From an uncultured Prevotella sp. (GTDB taxonomy: Bacteria > Bacteroidota > Bacteroidia > Bacteroidales > Bacteroidaceae), in contig ONAK01000003.1 in NCBI GenBank assembly GCA_900315765.1, forward strand, positions 1 to 64,000: a stretch of 64,000 bases of DNA. Direction: 5' to 3'. Shown piece after piece: positions 47,190 to 56,774 of this stretch. The notes beneath the pieces were generated by a model, which was not told the origin of the DNA, ran no database searches, and worked only from the letters and a program-made list of their open reading frames with translations. The first letter of the stretch is position 1, and each line of letters opens with the position of its first letter. A program made the position numbers and the translations under genes.

Positions 47190-48266
47190 TTAATGGCTCT
47201 CGCTGCTCAGCGGATTCCACCCCTGTGCTTTTAACGTAAACTCCTGATTATCACGGCTTACAAGAACCTGACCGAATTTTGCGTCGGTGATATGGCCTAT
47301 CAGCTTAACGCCATCAATCTGCTCAATTTTCTCGTGATCGCCTATGGGCACGGTGAACAGGAGTTCGTAGTCCTCACCACCATTCAGCGCACAAGTTGTG
47401 ACATTCATATTCATTTCTTCGGCCATTACTGCCGTCTGATAGTCAATAGGAATGTTCTTTTCGTAAACACGACAACCCACCCCACTCTGCTTACAGATGT
47501 GCATCAGTTCCGACGACAAGCCGTCGCTGATGTCCATCATGGCTGTAGGACGTATGCCTGCCTCGCGCAACTTCTTAATGATGTCGCCACGAGCCTCTGT
47601 CTGCAACTGGCGCTGCAACAGATACTCCTTACCGCTGAAGTCGGGCTGGAAATGCGCCAGCTCTTCAAGAGCGCGCTTATCGTTTTTCTTCTTGGCTTCT
47701 TCCACCTGCTGGTAGTACACGCTCTTCTCGCGCTCCAACAGCTGCAGTCCCATATACGCAGCCCCCAGGTCACCGCTCACGCAGATCAAGTCGGTATCCT
47801 TGGCGCCGTTGCGATATACAACATCCTCTTTAGCGGCCTCTCCAATACAGGTGATGCTGATAGCCATACCCGTGTACGATGATGTGGTGTCGCCACCGAT
47901 AACATCCACGCCCCACTTATCACAGGCCAGCTTCAGTCCGCTATAGAATTCCTCGATATCCTCCACCGAGAAGCGCTTACTGATGGCCAGCGACACGGTA
48001 ATCTGTCGTGGTGTGCCGTTCATGGCAAAAACATCGCTGATGTTCACCATGGCCGATTTATATCCCAGGTGTTTCAGGTCTATATAAGTAAGGTCAAAAT
48101 GCACGCCTTCCATCAGCATATCGGTAGTAACCAGCACTTCCTTATCAGGATAACTCAATACGGCGCAATCGTCGCCAACACCCTTTTTGGTGCTGTCGTT
48201 CTTAATCTCTATGTCTTTTGTCAGTCGGTCTATCAGACCAAATTCTCCTAATTTTGCTATTTCCAT
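47190..48266 (-). CDS. thiL: thiamine-phosphate kinase
   Basis: 358 residues of the ThiL/PurM fold. Blocks seen: LGEFGLIDRLTKDI at the start, GVGDDCAVLSYPDKEVLVTTDMLMEGVHF (ATP and metal site), GYKSAMVNISDVFAMNGTP, DVIGGDTTSSY and MMDISDGLSSELMHICKQSG, ALNGGEDYELLF. It makes thiamine diphosphate from thiamine monophosphate. The length is normal. Its start overlaps the punA stop by 10 bp. It is the last gene of the minus-strand unit sppA-lpxK-punA-thiL. The region between its stop and tRNA-Phe contains only the tRNA promoter. Confidence 0.94.
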   Translation of the reverse strand: MEIAKLGEFGLIDRLTKDIEIKNDSTKKGVGDDCAVLSYPDKEVLVTTDMLMEGVHFDLTYIDLKHLGYKSAMVNISDVFAMNGTPRQITVSLAISKRFSVEDIEEFYSGLKLACDKWGVDVIGGDTTSSYTGMAISITCIGEAAKEDVVYRNGAKDTDLICVSGDLGAAYMGLQLLEREKSVYYQQVEEAKKKNDKRALEELAHFQPDFSGKEYLLQRQLQTEARGDIIKKLREAGIRPTAMMDISDGLSSELMHICKQSGVGCRVYEKNIPIDYQTAVMAEEMNMNVTTCALNGGEDYELLFTVPIGDHEKIEQIDGVKLIGHITDAKFGQVLVSRDNQEFTLKAQGWNPLSSESH

Positions 48267-49129
48267 CCTTCTGTTGGGTGATCAGTGTTAAATTTTTCTT
48301 TGTTATGTGCCTTGATGCGCTCCGATCTTACTATCATCTCGCGCATAATGGCAGTCATCAATGGCTGTGCCATATTAGCAGCCTCCTGCACTTCCTCATG
48401 ACTCACCTCTACAGGCACATCGAATCCGCCGAGATCGGTGATGACCGACACACCGAATGTCTTGATACCGCAATGGTGAGCAACAATCACCTCTGGTACG
48501 GTTGACATACCCACGGCATCGCCACCCAGTATGCGATACATCTTATACTCAGCAGGCGTCTCGAATGTTGGTCCTTGCACACCCACATACACTCCATGCT
48601 TCACGTTGATGCCCTTCTCCTTAGCGATATCATCAGCCTCGGCTATCAGGTTGTGGTCGTAGGTCTCGTGCATATCAGGGAATCTCGGCCCCGTTGGGAA
48701 GTTCTTTCCACGCAACGGATGCTCTGGGAAGAAGTTGATATGATCGGTGATAATCATCAAGTCGCCTATCTTAAAATCAGGATTCATACCTCCGGCAGCA
48801 TTCGATACAAACAGGGTTTCAATGCCCAATTCGTACATCACGCGCACTGGGAACGTCACGTCCTTCATCGAGTAGCCCTCGTAGAAGTGGAAACGCCCCT
48901 GCATAGCCATAATATCTACGCCGCCCAGCTTACCAAAGATAAGCTTACCTGAGTGTCCTTCAACGGTAGACACAGGGAAATTGGGTATATCCTTATATGG
49001 AAACTCTTTTCTATCAGTTATTTCTGAAGCTAATTGTCCTAGTCCTGTTCCCAGCACTATTGCAGTTTTGGGACTTGTAGTCATCCTTTCTTTTAGCCAG
49101 GATGCTGTTTCTTGAATTTTTGTATACAT
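48257..49129 (-). CDS. punA: purine-nucleoside phosphorylase
   Basis: 290 residues. The trimeric PNP signature is complete: AIVLGTGLGQLASEI at about 24-38, VSTVEGHSGKLIFGKLGG, MQGRFHFYEGYSM, LFVSNAAGGMNPDFKIGDLM and the purine/ribose block VYVGVQGPTFETPAEYKMYRILGGDAVGMSTVPEV. It phosphorolyses inosine and guanosine in purine salvage. The start at 49129 is needed to keep the helix before the GTGLG loop and lies 116 bp inside the lpxK reading frame. Confidence 0.94.
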   Translation of the reverse strand: MYTKIQETASWLKERMTTSPKTAIVLGTGLGQLASEITDRKEFPYKDIPNFPVSTVEGHSGKLIFGKLGGVDIMAMQGRFHFYEGYSMKDVTFPVRVMYELGIETLFVSNAAGGMNPDFKIGDLMIITDHINFFPEHPLRGKNFPTGPRFPDMHETYDHNLIAEADDIAKEKGINVKHGVYVGVQGPTFETPAEYKMYRILGGDAVGMSTVPEVIVAHHCGIKTFGVSVITDLGGFDVPVEVSHEEVQEAANMAQPLMTAIMREMIVRSERIKAHNKEKFNTDHPTEGWK

Positions 49130-50186
49130 AGCCTAATATTTTATTATTGAATTCTTCCTCTTGATCTTGCATGATAACGATACGCATGGGCAGCATATAC
49201 AGCTTGCTTTTCACTTCATCACTCAGTCCCTCAGTTGCCATCAGTCGGGTAGCATCCTTCTCGGTAGTGAGTATTATCTTGGGCTCGGCCATCGATTCAA
49301 AGGTGCTGTTGATTCTGGCCACATCCTTCTTGCTGAAGTTATGGTGATCGCCAAACGTCAGCGGGGTTATCTGCGATTCCAGCTCCTGCAAGTCGTGCAT
49401 CAACTGCTCGGGCGATGCAATACCTGTTAGCAGCAGGATGTTCTGCCCGTTTAGTTTCCCGTCGAACGCCTCACCCGAGAACACGGCCTTTGGCGTATCA
49501 TAATCGTGCGACGAGAAGAACAGCTGCTGATAAGGATACAACTTCATGGCCTTCGTGATGACACGGAACTCCATCGGCTTCAAGTCCTTGGGGCATTTTG
49601 TCACAATCACGATGTCGGCTCGGTCCTTGGCCTTGATAGGTTCGCGCAGTCGGCCTGCCGGCAGCAGTCGGTCGTATATCAGCAATCTGTGATAGTCAAC
49701 CAACAGAATGTTGATGCCAGGCTTTACATATCGGTGCTGGAAAGCGTCGTCAAGCAGTATCACATCTACACCCAGTCCGTTACCCTCTTCTGTAAGATTT
49801 TCGATACCACGCGTGCGTTTCTTGTCAACGGCCACCGTTATATCAGGGAATTTCTGCTTCATCTGATAAGGCTCATCGCCAATCATTCGCATGGGGGTAT
49901 CTTTATCCGAGAGGATATATCCACTACTTTTGCGTTTATAACCGCGACTCAGCACGGCCACATTCATTTTGTCTTTCAGTAGTCGGATCAGGTATTCCAC
50001 ATGTGGTGTCTTACCAGTTCCGCCTACGGTGATGTTGCCCACCGATATCACTGGCGTATTAAAGGAACGGCTCTTCAAGACTCCCATCTCGAAGAGCATA
50101 TTCCTGAAGCCAACGCCCAAGCCGTATAACCAGCTCAGTGGCAACAAGTTTTTATTGATTGTTATAAAATCACCTTCAACTCTCAC
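49014..50186 (-). CDS. lpxK: tetraacyldisaccharide 4'-kinase
   Basis: 390 residues. The P-loop motif SVGNITVGGTGKTPHVEYL (about 49-67), VAVLSRGYKRKS, VDVILLDDAFQHRYVKPG and LLPAGRLREPIKAKDRAD are characteristic. It phosphorylates lipid A precursor at the 4' position on the inner face of the inner membrane. The only standard start in frame is GTG at 50186, inside the TGAATAG word array and 10 bp after the sppA stop. The C-terminus extends 38 codons into punA (KNSRNSILAKRKDDYKSQ and on), an unusually long overlap. Confidence 0.92.
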   Translation of the reverse strand: MRVEGDFITINKNLLPLSWLYGLGVGFRNMLFEMGVLKSRSFNTPVISVGNITVGGTGKTPHVEYLIRLLKDKMNVAVLSRGYKRKSSGYILSDKDTPMRMIGDEPYQMKQKFPDITVAVDKKRTRGIENLTEEGNGLGVDVILLDDAFQHRYVKPGINILLVDYHRLLIYDRLLPAGRLREPIKAKDRADIVIVTKCPKDLKPMEFRVITKAMKLYPYQQLFFSSHDYDTPKAVFSGEAFDGKLNGQNILLLTGIASPEQLMHDLQELESQITPLTFGDHHNFSKKDVARINSTFESMAEPKIILTTEKDATRLMATEGLSDEVKSKLYMLPMRIVIMQDQEEEFNNKILGYVYKNSRNSILAKRKDDYKSQNCNSAGNRTRTISFRNN

Positions 50187-50202
50187 TATTCACTATTCAC
50201 TT
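50182..50202. repeat. word array at the sppA/lpxK junction, 7-bp unit TGAATAG
   Basis: Minus strand AGTGAATAGTGAATAGTGAG has nearly three copies. The sppA stop TGA (50197-50199) and the lpxK GTG start (50184-50186) both lie in it. Same family as 58810-58902. Confidence 0.72.
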
Positions 50203-51993
50203 AACACGGATGTCATCAAGTAAACGTGCCTGAACACGACTGTTGTTTTTGATGTCGTTACGTATTTGCATCAGTGGCATATAAGCCTCACCAAGCAGTT
50301 CACGTAACTCGGCATCAAGGAATGAGCCCTTATTGTCTTTCGGCAGCAAATTGTCGAGCCAGCTACCCTCACCAGGATATTTGGTGGTATAATAGTCGTC
50401 AAGCTTTGCCAGTTCAGCAGCCTTCTTCACAGCGTCGTCCAAACTACCCAGTTTGTCAACCAGTTTAATCTTGATGGCATCGCTGGCCAGCCATACGCGA
50501 CCCTGTGCTATCTCATGCACCTGCTCAGGCTTGATGCCGCGACCCTCTGACACGACGTTCAGGAAACTCTGATAACCACGGTTGATGTGAGTCTGAAGCT
50601 GTGCCATGATGGGCTCGGGGTCCTTACCCATAATCAGCTCAGTCTCGTATCCGGCAAACTTATTGGTCTTCACACCATCGAAGGTAACGCCCAACTTATC
50701 GGTAACAAGACCGCTGAAGTTTGGAATCAGTCCGAAGATACCGATACTACCTGTGATGGTAGTTGGCTCAGCAAAGATATAGTTTGCAGGCGAACTGATC
50801 CAGTAACCGCCCGATGCTGCAGCACCACCCATAGATACTACTACAGGCTTCTTAGCCTTTACCAGTTTCAAAGCATGGCGAATCTGCTCTGAAGCCACAG
50901 CGCTACCACCGCCAGAGTTCACACGGAACACCACAGCCTTCACGTCGTCATCATCAGCCAGCTTGCGCAAGTCCTCAGCTGTAGATTTACCCACGATGCA
51001 GTGGCCTCCGCCATTCAGCATATTCATGGCCTCGCTGTCAACAATGCTGCCGTAGGCATAGTAGATGGCAATTTTCTCACCCTTCTCCTTTTTCTTCGAC
51101 TTCACGTTAAGCATGTCGGCCAATGTAAGCTGCTCAATATCGTCGTCTTTGTCCAGCTTCAGGCGCTGCTTAATCTCATCCTTTATCTGCTCTGGGAACA
51201 TAATCTTGTCCACCAGTTTTGCCTTCACGTAGTCCTCGCAGGCAGTAAATGCCAGCAGACTGTCGTTAACCAGCTGGTTCAACGCCTCAGCCTTAACCTT
51301 TCGACCTGCAGCCATCTCCTTCAGCCAGTAGTTCCAGATACCGTTCAGGTAAGCCTCACGCTGTTCGCGGTCATACTCACTCATGCCTGTCTGGGTGTTG
51401 CTCTCTACATAGCTCTTATATTTTCCAACCTTGGCCACCATGTACTTCACGCCAAGCTTGTCATACAATCCCTTATAATACTCTCCCTTGCCGCCAAGAC
51501 CGCGCAAGTCAATGGTTCCCTCACCATTCAGATAAATCTTATCGGCAACAGTAGCCACATAGTAGCTGGCCTGACCGTAGTCGCTGGCATAGCTCACAAT
51601 CCACTTTCCGCTCTTCTTGAAGTCCTTCAGAGCATCGCGCAGCTGCTGTGCGGTAGCAGGGCTGTCGAATCCGGCGCTACCGCCTTCGATGTATATACCC
51701 TTGATGTTCTCTTCGTCCTTAGCCTTACGGATGCTGGCAATCAGATCATCCAGTCCCATAGAGCCCGAATCGCCCATTCCAAACAGGTCGTCGAATGGCG
51801 TTCCGGCAGCTGAGCGTTCATCGATTGATCCATTTAGTTTAAGTACAAACACTGAGTTTTCCTTCACCTTAGTAGGAGCCGAATCGCTGGCCACCATACC
51901 AACCAGAGAGATGACAAAGAACAGTGTCATCACCAAACCCAGAATTACAATACCACAGATAGTGGCAAGTGTCATTTTAAGAAATTGCTTCAT
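50197..51993 (-). CDS. sppA: signal peptide peptidase SppA, 67K type
   Basis: 598 residues from ATG 51993; the frame is open 42 codons further upstream, but that part precedes the promoter box at 52026. An N-terminal membrane anchor (MTLATICGIVILGLVMTLFFVI) is followed by two S49 domains, as in 67K SppA. The N-terminal domain carries the catalytic Lys in SGKWIVSYASDYGQASYYVA, the C-terminal one the Ser nucleophile in VVSMGGAAASGGYWISSPAN. It digests cleaved signal peptides in the membrane. First gene of the unit sppA-lpxK-punA-thiL. Confidence 0.94.
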   Translation of the reverse strand: MKQFLKMTLATICGIVILGLVMTLFFVISLVGMVASDSAPTKVKENSVFVLKLNGSIDERSAAGTPFDDLFGMGDSGSMGLDDLIASIRKAKDEENIKGIYIEGGSAGFDSPATAQQLRDALKDFKKSGKWIVSYASDYGQASYYVATVADKIYLNGEGTIDLRGLGGKGEYYKGLYDKLGVKYMVAKVGKYKSYVESNTQTGMSEYDREQREAYLNGIWNYWLKEMAAGRKVKAEALNQLVNDSLLAFTACEDYVKAKLVDKIMFPEQIKDEIKQRLKLDKDDDIEQLTLADMLNVKSKKKEKGEKIAIYYAYGSIVDSEAMNMLNGGGHCIVGKSTAEDLRKLADDDDVKAVVFRVNSGGGSAVASEQIRHALKLVKAKKPVVVSMGGAAASGGYWISSPANYIFAEPTTITGSIGIFGLIPNFSGLVTDKLGVTFDGVKTNKFAGYETELIMGKDPEPIMAQLQTHINRGYQSFLNVVSEGRGIKPEQVHEIAQGRVWLASDAIKIKLVDKLGSLDDAVKKAAELAKLDDYYTTKYPGEGSWLDNLLPKDNKGSFLDAELRELLGEAYMPLMQIRNDIKNNSRVQARLLDDIRVK

Positions 51994-52025
51994 AAAAAGT
52001 CTTTTATTGGTTACGTAACAGAGTG

Positions 52026-52033
52026 CAAAGATA
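52026..52033 (-). promoter_or_regulatory. -7 promoter box for sppA
   Basis: Minus strand TATCTTTG followed by CACTC, 32 bp before ATG 51993. Confidence 0.7.
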
Positions 52034-52067
52034 ATTATTTTTTTCTGAGAAAACAAATTATTTTGCC

Positions 52068-52105
52068 TAAAAAAACAAAAACAGGCTGTCGTGATGACAG
52101 CCTGT
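52068..52105 (-). terminator. terminator after groEL
   Basis: Minus strand ACAGGCTGTC and GACAGCCTGT form a perfect 10-bp stem with a 5-nt loop, followed by TTTTTGTTTTTTT. Confidence 0.93.
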
Positions 52106-52134
52106 CTTTTTATGATCATATTTGCGGTGCAAAA

Positions 52135-53781
<1,647 letters not shown>

Positions 53782-53784
53782 TTA

Positions 53785-53860
53785 CCTACGGATTTTACGG
53801 ATTTATCGGATTTTTTCTATTAGATTATAATTAATCTGTATAATCCGTATAATCCGTAGG
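53785..53860. repeat. inverted word array between groES and groEL, 9-bp unit TACGGATTT
   Basis: The left arm (53785-53812) has TACGGATTT, TACGGATTT, ATCGGATTT; the right arm (53833-53860) has TAATCTGTA, TAATCCGTA, TAATCCGTA and GG. The arms can pair over about 28 nt with few mismatches, giving a stable hairpin in the groESL transcript. Confidence 0.83.
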
Positions 53861-53873
53861 CCCTATTAAACAT

Positions 53874-54146
53874 TTACTTTTCAATCACTGCGAGTACGTC
53901 GCTCTGACGCATCATCAGATATTTTGTTCCCTCGAACTCGAGCTCAGTGCCTGAGTACTTACCATAGAGCACTTCGTCGCCCTCTTTCAGTATCATGGTC
54001 TCATCCTTGGTACCCTGACCTACGGCCTTGATGGTTCCGTGGAGAGGCTTCTCCTTTGCTGTGTCTGGAATAATAATTCCACCAATTTTCTCTTCTGCAG
54101 GTGCTGGCAATACCAACACACGATCTGCTAATGGTTTGATGTTCAT
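53874..54146 (-). CDS. groES: co-chaperonin GroES
   Basis: 90 residues. [20 protein letters not shown] starts the beta-barrel, the mobile loop is [16 protein letters not shown] and the C-terminus is SDVLAVIEK. The heptameric lid of GroEL. First gene of the groES-groEL unit. No clear TAnnTTTG box is found upstream; instead four TGCCA direct repeats lie at 54182-54227, which may be the control region. Confidence 0.97.
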   Translation of the reverse strand: MNIKPLADRVLVLPAPAEEKIGGIIIPDTAKEKPLHGTIKAVGQGTKDETMILKEGDEVLYGKYSGTELEFEGTKYLMMRQSDVLAVIEK

Positions 54147-54181
54147 AATGCTTATTTTTAATTTAAACTTTTAATTTCTTT

Positions 54182-54227
54182 TGCCACTACTTCTGCCAAA
54201 ACCGTGCCACAACATCAAAGTATGCCA
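54182..54227. promoter_or_regulatory. four TGCCA direct repeats upstream of groES
   Basis: TGCCA occurs at 54182, 54194, 54205 and 54223, spaced 12, 11 and 18 bp, so at least three face the same side of the helix. On the minus strand they read TGGCA. They lie 36-81 bp upstream of the groES start and could be protein-binding sites. Purely a sequence observation. Confidence 0.35.
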
Positions 54228-54248
54228 CATTGTCATGCTGAGCACTGT

Positions 54249-54356
54249 CGAGACCTCATTTTACAAAAGCATAGCTTTCGCACCCTGAAAGCTATGCTTT
54301 TGATGTGTAAAAGCTATGGTTTCGCATGGCGAAAGCTATGCTTTTGAGATGTCTCG
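54249..54356. repeat. structured element: closing stem with two hairpins (possible ncRNA)
   Basis: A closing stem CGAGACCTCA/TGAGatGTCTCG encloses two hairpins. Hairpin 1 is a perfect 16-bp stem, CAAAAGCATAGCTTTC with GAAAGCTATGCTTTTG (54264-54302). Hairpin 2 pairs AAAAGCTATGGTTTCGC with GCGAAAGCTATGCTTTT (54309-54345) with a small internal loop. GAAAGCTATGCTTTTGA is repeated exactly at 54287 and 54331. The fold is a three-way junction. Confidence 0.65.
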
Positions 54357-54379
54357 CCCGCGCGCGATTTCAAACTCAT

Positions 54380-54425
54380 AGTGCGTGCCATCCTGGCACA
54401 CGCACTTTTTCTTTTTTTTTCTTTT
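54380..54425 (+). terminator. orphan plus-strand terminator-like hairpin
   Basis: GTGCGTGCCA and TGGCACACGCAC form a long stem around TCC, followed by CTTTTTCTTTTTTTTTC-like T tracts. No plus-strand protein gene lies upstream, so it may end an untranslated RNA that includes 54249-54356. Confidence 0.6.
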
Positions 54426-54634
54426 TCTATTTCTATATCTATATCTTCGCGTGCGTACCTATTTATTCGCGCAGGTGAATATTGATTGATGAATGATTCA
54501 TGAATGCATTTACAATCAATCACGAACTAACCATAACACAATCAATAGTGACGGGTACTTGGGTACAAGATCTCTCCACCAAACAGGTGACGCTGAACAA
54601 TGGACAAGCCAGCCGAGGGCTGAATAGACCAACA

Positions 54635-54670
54635 AAAATAATCCCCGCCAACTTTGGCGGGGATTATTTT
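54635..54670. terminator. terminator after glmM
   Basis: AAAATAATCCCCGCCA and TGGCGGGGATTATTTT form a perfect 16-bp stem; the glmM stop lies at its edge. Symmetric A/T ends allow function on both strands. Confidence 0.92.
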
Positions 54671-56042
54671 ACTGCATATCGTAGACTACCTGCATCAGCT
54701 GCTTGCCTAACTCGTCGGCCTGTTCCATGGTCTGAGCCTCGCTGTAGACACGGATGATAGGCTCGGTGTTCGACTTGCGCAGGTGAACCCAGCGATCGGG
54801 GAAGTCGATCTTCACACCATCGATATCGTTTACCTGGGCGGTAGCATCCTTGGCAAACATCTCCTTCACCTTTACCAGGATGGCATCAACATCTGTCTCG
54901 GGAGTGAGGTCGATGCGGTTCTTGGCAATCTGGTATTCGGGGAATGTGGCACGGAGCTCGCTTACCTTGCAGCCCCTCTGTGCCAGACTGCTAAGGAACA
55001 GGGCGATGCCAACAAGGGCGTCGCGACCGTAATGGCTCTCAGGGTAGATGACTCCACCATTGCCCTCGCCACCGATAACGGCACCTACTTCCTTCATCTT
55101 TGTAGTAACATTAACCTCGCCTACTGCAGCAGCAGTGTACTTGCCACCGTGCTTCTCGGTAACATCGCGCAGAGCACGGGTAGAACTGAGGTTAGATACA
55201 GTATTACCTGCAGTATGACTCAGCACATAGTCGGCTACGGATACGAGGGTGTACTCCTCGCCGAACATTTTTCCGTCTTCGCAGATAAAGGCCAGACGGT
55301 CAACATCGGGATCGACAACGATACCAAGGTCGAAACCACCCTGTTTCATCTTATCCATGATACCCTGCAGATTCTTCTCAAGGGGCTCTGGGTTATGGGC
55401 GAAGTCGCCTGTACACTCGCCATTGAGAATCTCGTAGTCGACACCAAGGGCTTTGAACAACTCGGGCAGGATGATACCCCCAACAGAGTTGATGGTATCC
55501 ACGCACACGCGGAACTTACGCTTTGCGATGGCCTCGCGGTCTACCAGCTTGAGTGCAAGTACAGAGTCGATATGGCGCTGATTGAAAGAATCGTCGATAG
55601 TGCATGTGCCAAGATGGTCAACCTCAGCATAGTTAAAGTCTTCGGCCTCTGCCATACGGAGCACCTCGGCGCCATCGGCTGCTGTCAGGAACTCGCCCTC
55701 GCTATTAAGAAGCTTCAGAGCATTCCACTGACGGGGGTTATGAGAGGCGGTTATGATGATACCGCCATCGGCACCAGCCATGCGAACAGCCAACTCAGTG
55801 GTAGGCGTTGTGGCATAACCAATATCTATTACATCATAGCCCATACCCATCAGGGTGCCAACAACAACATTGCGGACCATGAGGCCAGAGATACGGCCAT
55901 CACGACCTACAACAATCTTTTTGCCGCCAATAAACTGGGCGTAGGCTGTGGTAAACTTAACAATGTCTAAGGGATTGAGTGTGTCGCCTGTGCGTCCGCC
56001 AATAGTACCGCGGATGCCAGAGATAGATTTGATAAGTGTCAT
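54669..56042 (-). CDS. glmM: phosphoglucosamine mutase (GlmM-type)
   Basis: 457 residues of the alpha-D-phosphohexomutase family. The phosphoserine is at about 100 in IITASHNPRQWNALK, the metal loop is DPDVDRLAF, sugar recognition EGNGGVIYPESHYGRDALVG and phosphate site RKSNTEPIIRVYSE. GlmM turns glucosamine-6-phosphate to glucosamine-1-phosphate for UDP-GlcNAc. Phosphomannomutase is the close alternative; the NGGVIYPESHYGRD block and length favour the Bacteroidales GlmM type. Last gene of a minus-strand unit with the DUF4827 gene 21 bp upstream. Confidence 0.88.
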   Translation of the reverse strand: MTLIKSISGIRGTIGGRTGDTLNPLDIVKFTTAYAQFIGGKKIVVGRDGRISGLMVRNVVVGTLMGMGYDVIDIGYATTPTTELAVRMAGADGGIIITASHNPRQWNALKLLNSEGEFLTAADGAEVLRMAEAEDFNYAEVDHLGTCTIDDSFNQRHIDSVLALKLVDREAIAKRKFRVCVDTINSVGGIILPELFKALGVDYEILNGECTGDFAHNPEPLEKNLQGIMDKMKQGGFDLGIVVDPDVDRLAFICEDGKMFGEEYTLVSVADYVLSHTAGNTVSNLSSTRALRDVTEKHGGKYTAAAVGEVNVTTKMKEVGAVIGGEGNGGVIYPESHYGRDALVGIALFLSSLAQRGCKVSELRATFPEYQIAKNRIDLTPETDVDAILVKVKEMFAKDATAQVNDIDGVKIDFPDRWVHLRKSNTEPIIRVYSEAQTMEQADELGKQLMQVVYDMQ

Positions 56043-56063
56043 ATTTCTTAACTAAATAAACCG

Positions 56064-56711
56064 TTATGATTCTCGTTGATACGTGATTTCATAATAGCAT
56101 GGAGTCACATTACTCGACGCTGTGGCGTGGCCCTGCGAGTGAGGCACAATGAGGCGCACCTTAGCGCAGTCATCGGTCTCAGACTGTGGACGGCCCACCT
56201 TGATGTATGAAAGAGGTACTAACCAGCCCGAAGGTACTGAAGCACTGCCATACACGCTGTACATGATACCACTCTCGAACGAAGCTGTGTAAGAACCGCT
56301 ACTGCGAGAAACCTGGATGATATCAGGAACAGCCACTACCGACTTGCCGCCAAATGACAGGTTAGGATCGTTATTACATACCGTTGCGGTGTCTTCAAGG
56401 ATGTCGAACTCAGAGAAGCGACACACCAGACGGGTGCTCTCGCCATCTTTGAGCTTATCGCCACAACCCTCGCGCACAATCTGCATGTAAACACCACTCT
56501 TGTCGAGCTTCACAAACTCGTTGCGACTGAGATTGGTGGTGTAACCCTGCTGGTTAAACTGGTCTTCGGTGATGACAACAATAGAAGAGTCGGAAATGAA
56601 CTTTGCAATGGCATTACGCTCCTTTTCCTTCTTATCGCCGTAAGTCTCGTAGTCGTTACAACTGCTGAGAACAGCGGCAAAAGCTATCATGATAAACAGT
56701 ATTTTCTTCAT
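56064..56711 (-). CDS. DUF4827 lipoprotein
   Basis: 215 residues from ATG 56711; the upstream 15 in-frame codons run through the promoter box. Lipoprotein signal MKKILFIMIAFAAVLSSCND. The mature region has AIAKFISDSSIVVITEDQF, KLDKSGVYMQIVREGCGDKL and YIKVGRPQS, typical of DUF4827, a Bacteroidetes family with an FKBP-like fold. Function unknown, likely periplasmic. It sits between the nrnA and glmM genes, an arrangement I recall from other Bacteroidales. Confidence 0.8.
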   Translation of the reverse strand: MKKILFIMIAFAAVLSSCNDYETYGDKKEKERNAIAKFISDSSIVVITEDQFNQQGYTTNLSRNEFVKLDKSGVYMQIVREGCGDKLKDGESTRLVCRFSEFDILEDTATVCNNDPNLSFGGKSVVAVPDIIQVSRSSGSYTASFESGIMYSVYGSASVPSGWLVPLSYIKVGRPQSETDDCAKVRLIVPHSQGHATASSNVTPCYYEITYQRES

Positions 56712-56733
56712 CTTAAAACTAATATTGATGGTG

Positions 56734-56741
56734 CAAAAATA
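56734..56741 (-). promoter_or_regulatory. -7 promoter box for DUF4827-glmM
   Basis: Minus strand TATTTTTG matches TAnnTTTG, 23 bp before the DUF4827 start and inside the gap after nrnA. Confidence 0.55.
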
Positions 56742-56774
56742 CAAATTATTTCGCAAACTACCTATACATTTAGG

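Larger units (their letters stand above)
54147..54668. other. 522-bp gene-free region between groES and glmM
   Basis: No convincing protein gene is present. From left to right it holds the groES upstream region with TGCCA repeats, a structured element (54249-54356), a plus-strand terminator-like hairpin (54380-54425), a loose inverted repeat GATTGAT...ATCAATC (54484-54521), about 110 bp without a recognisable feature, and the glmM terminator (54635-54670). Confidence 0.7.

Noticed and set aside
54194..54209. Sigma-54-like site (TGGCAC-N5-TGGCA) upstream of groES
   Set aside because: The second half differs from TTGCA and the match is explained equally well by the TGGCA direct repeats.
54314..54523. 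Minus-strand frame through the structured element
   Set aside because: Low-complexity Lys/Arg/Glu sequence from AT-rich repeats and T-tracts, no start context.
54500..54757. Plus-strand frame crossing the glmM terminator
   Set aside because: Runs through a strong terminator stem and into antisense glmM; no motif.
54783..55970. 395-codon plus-strand open frame opposite glmM
   Set aside because: It mirrors the codon pattern of glmM, has no recognisable domain, and glmM is a confident full-length gene on the other strand.
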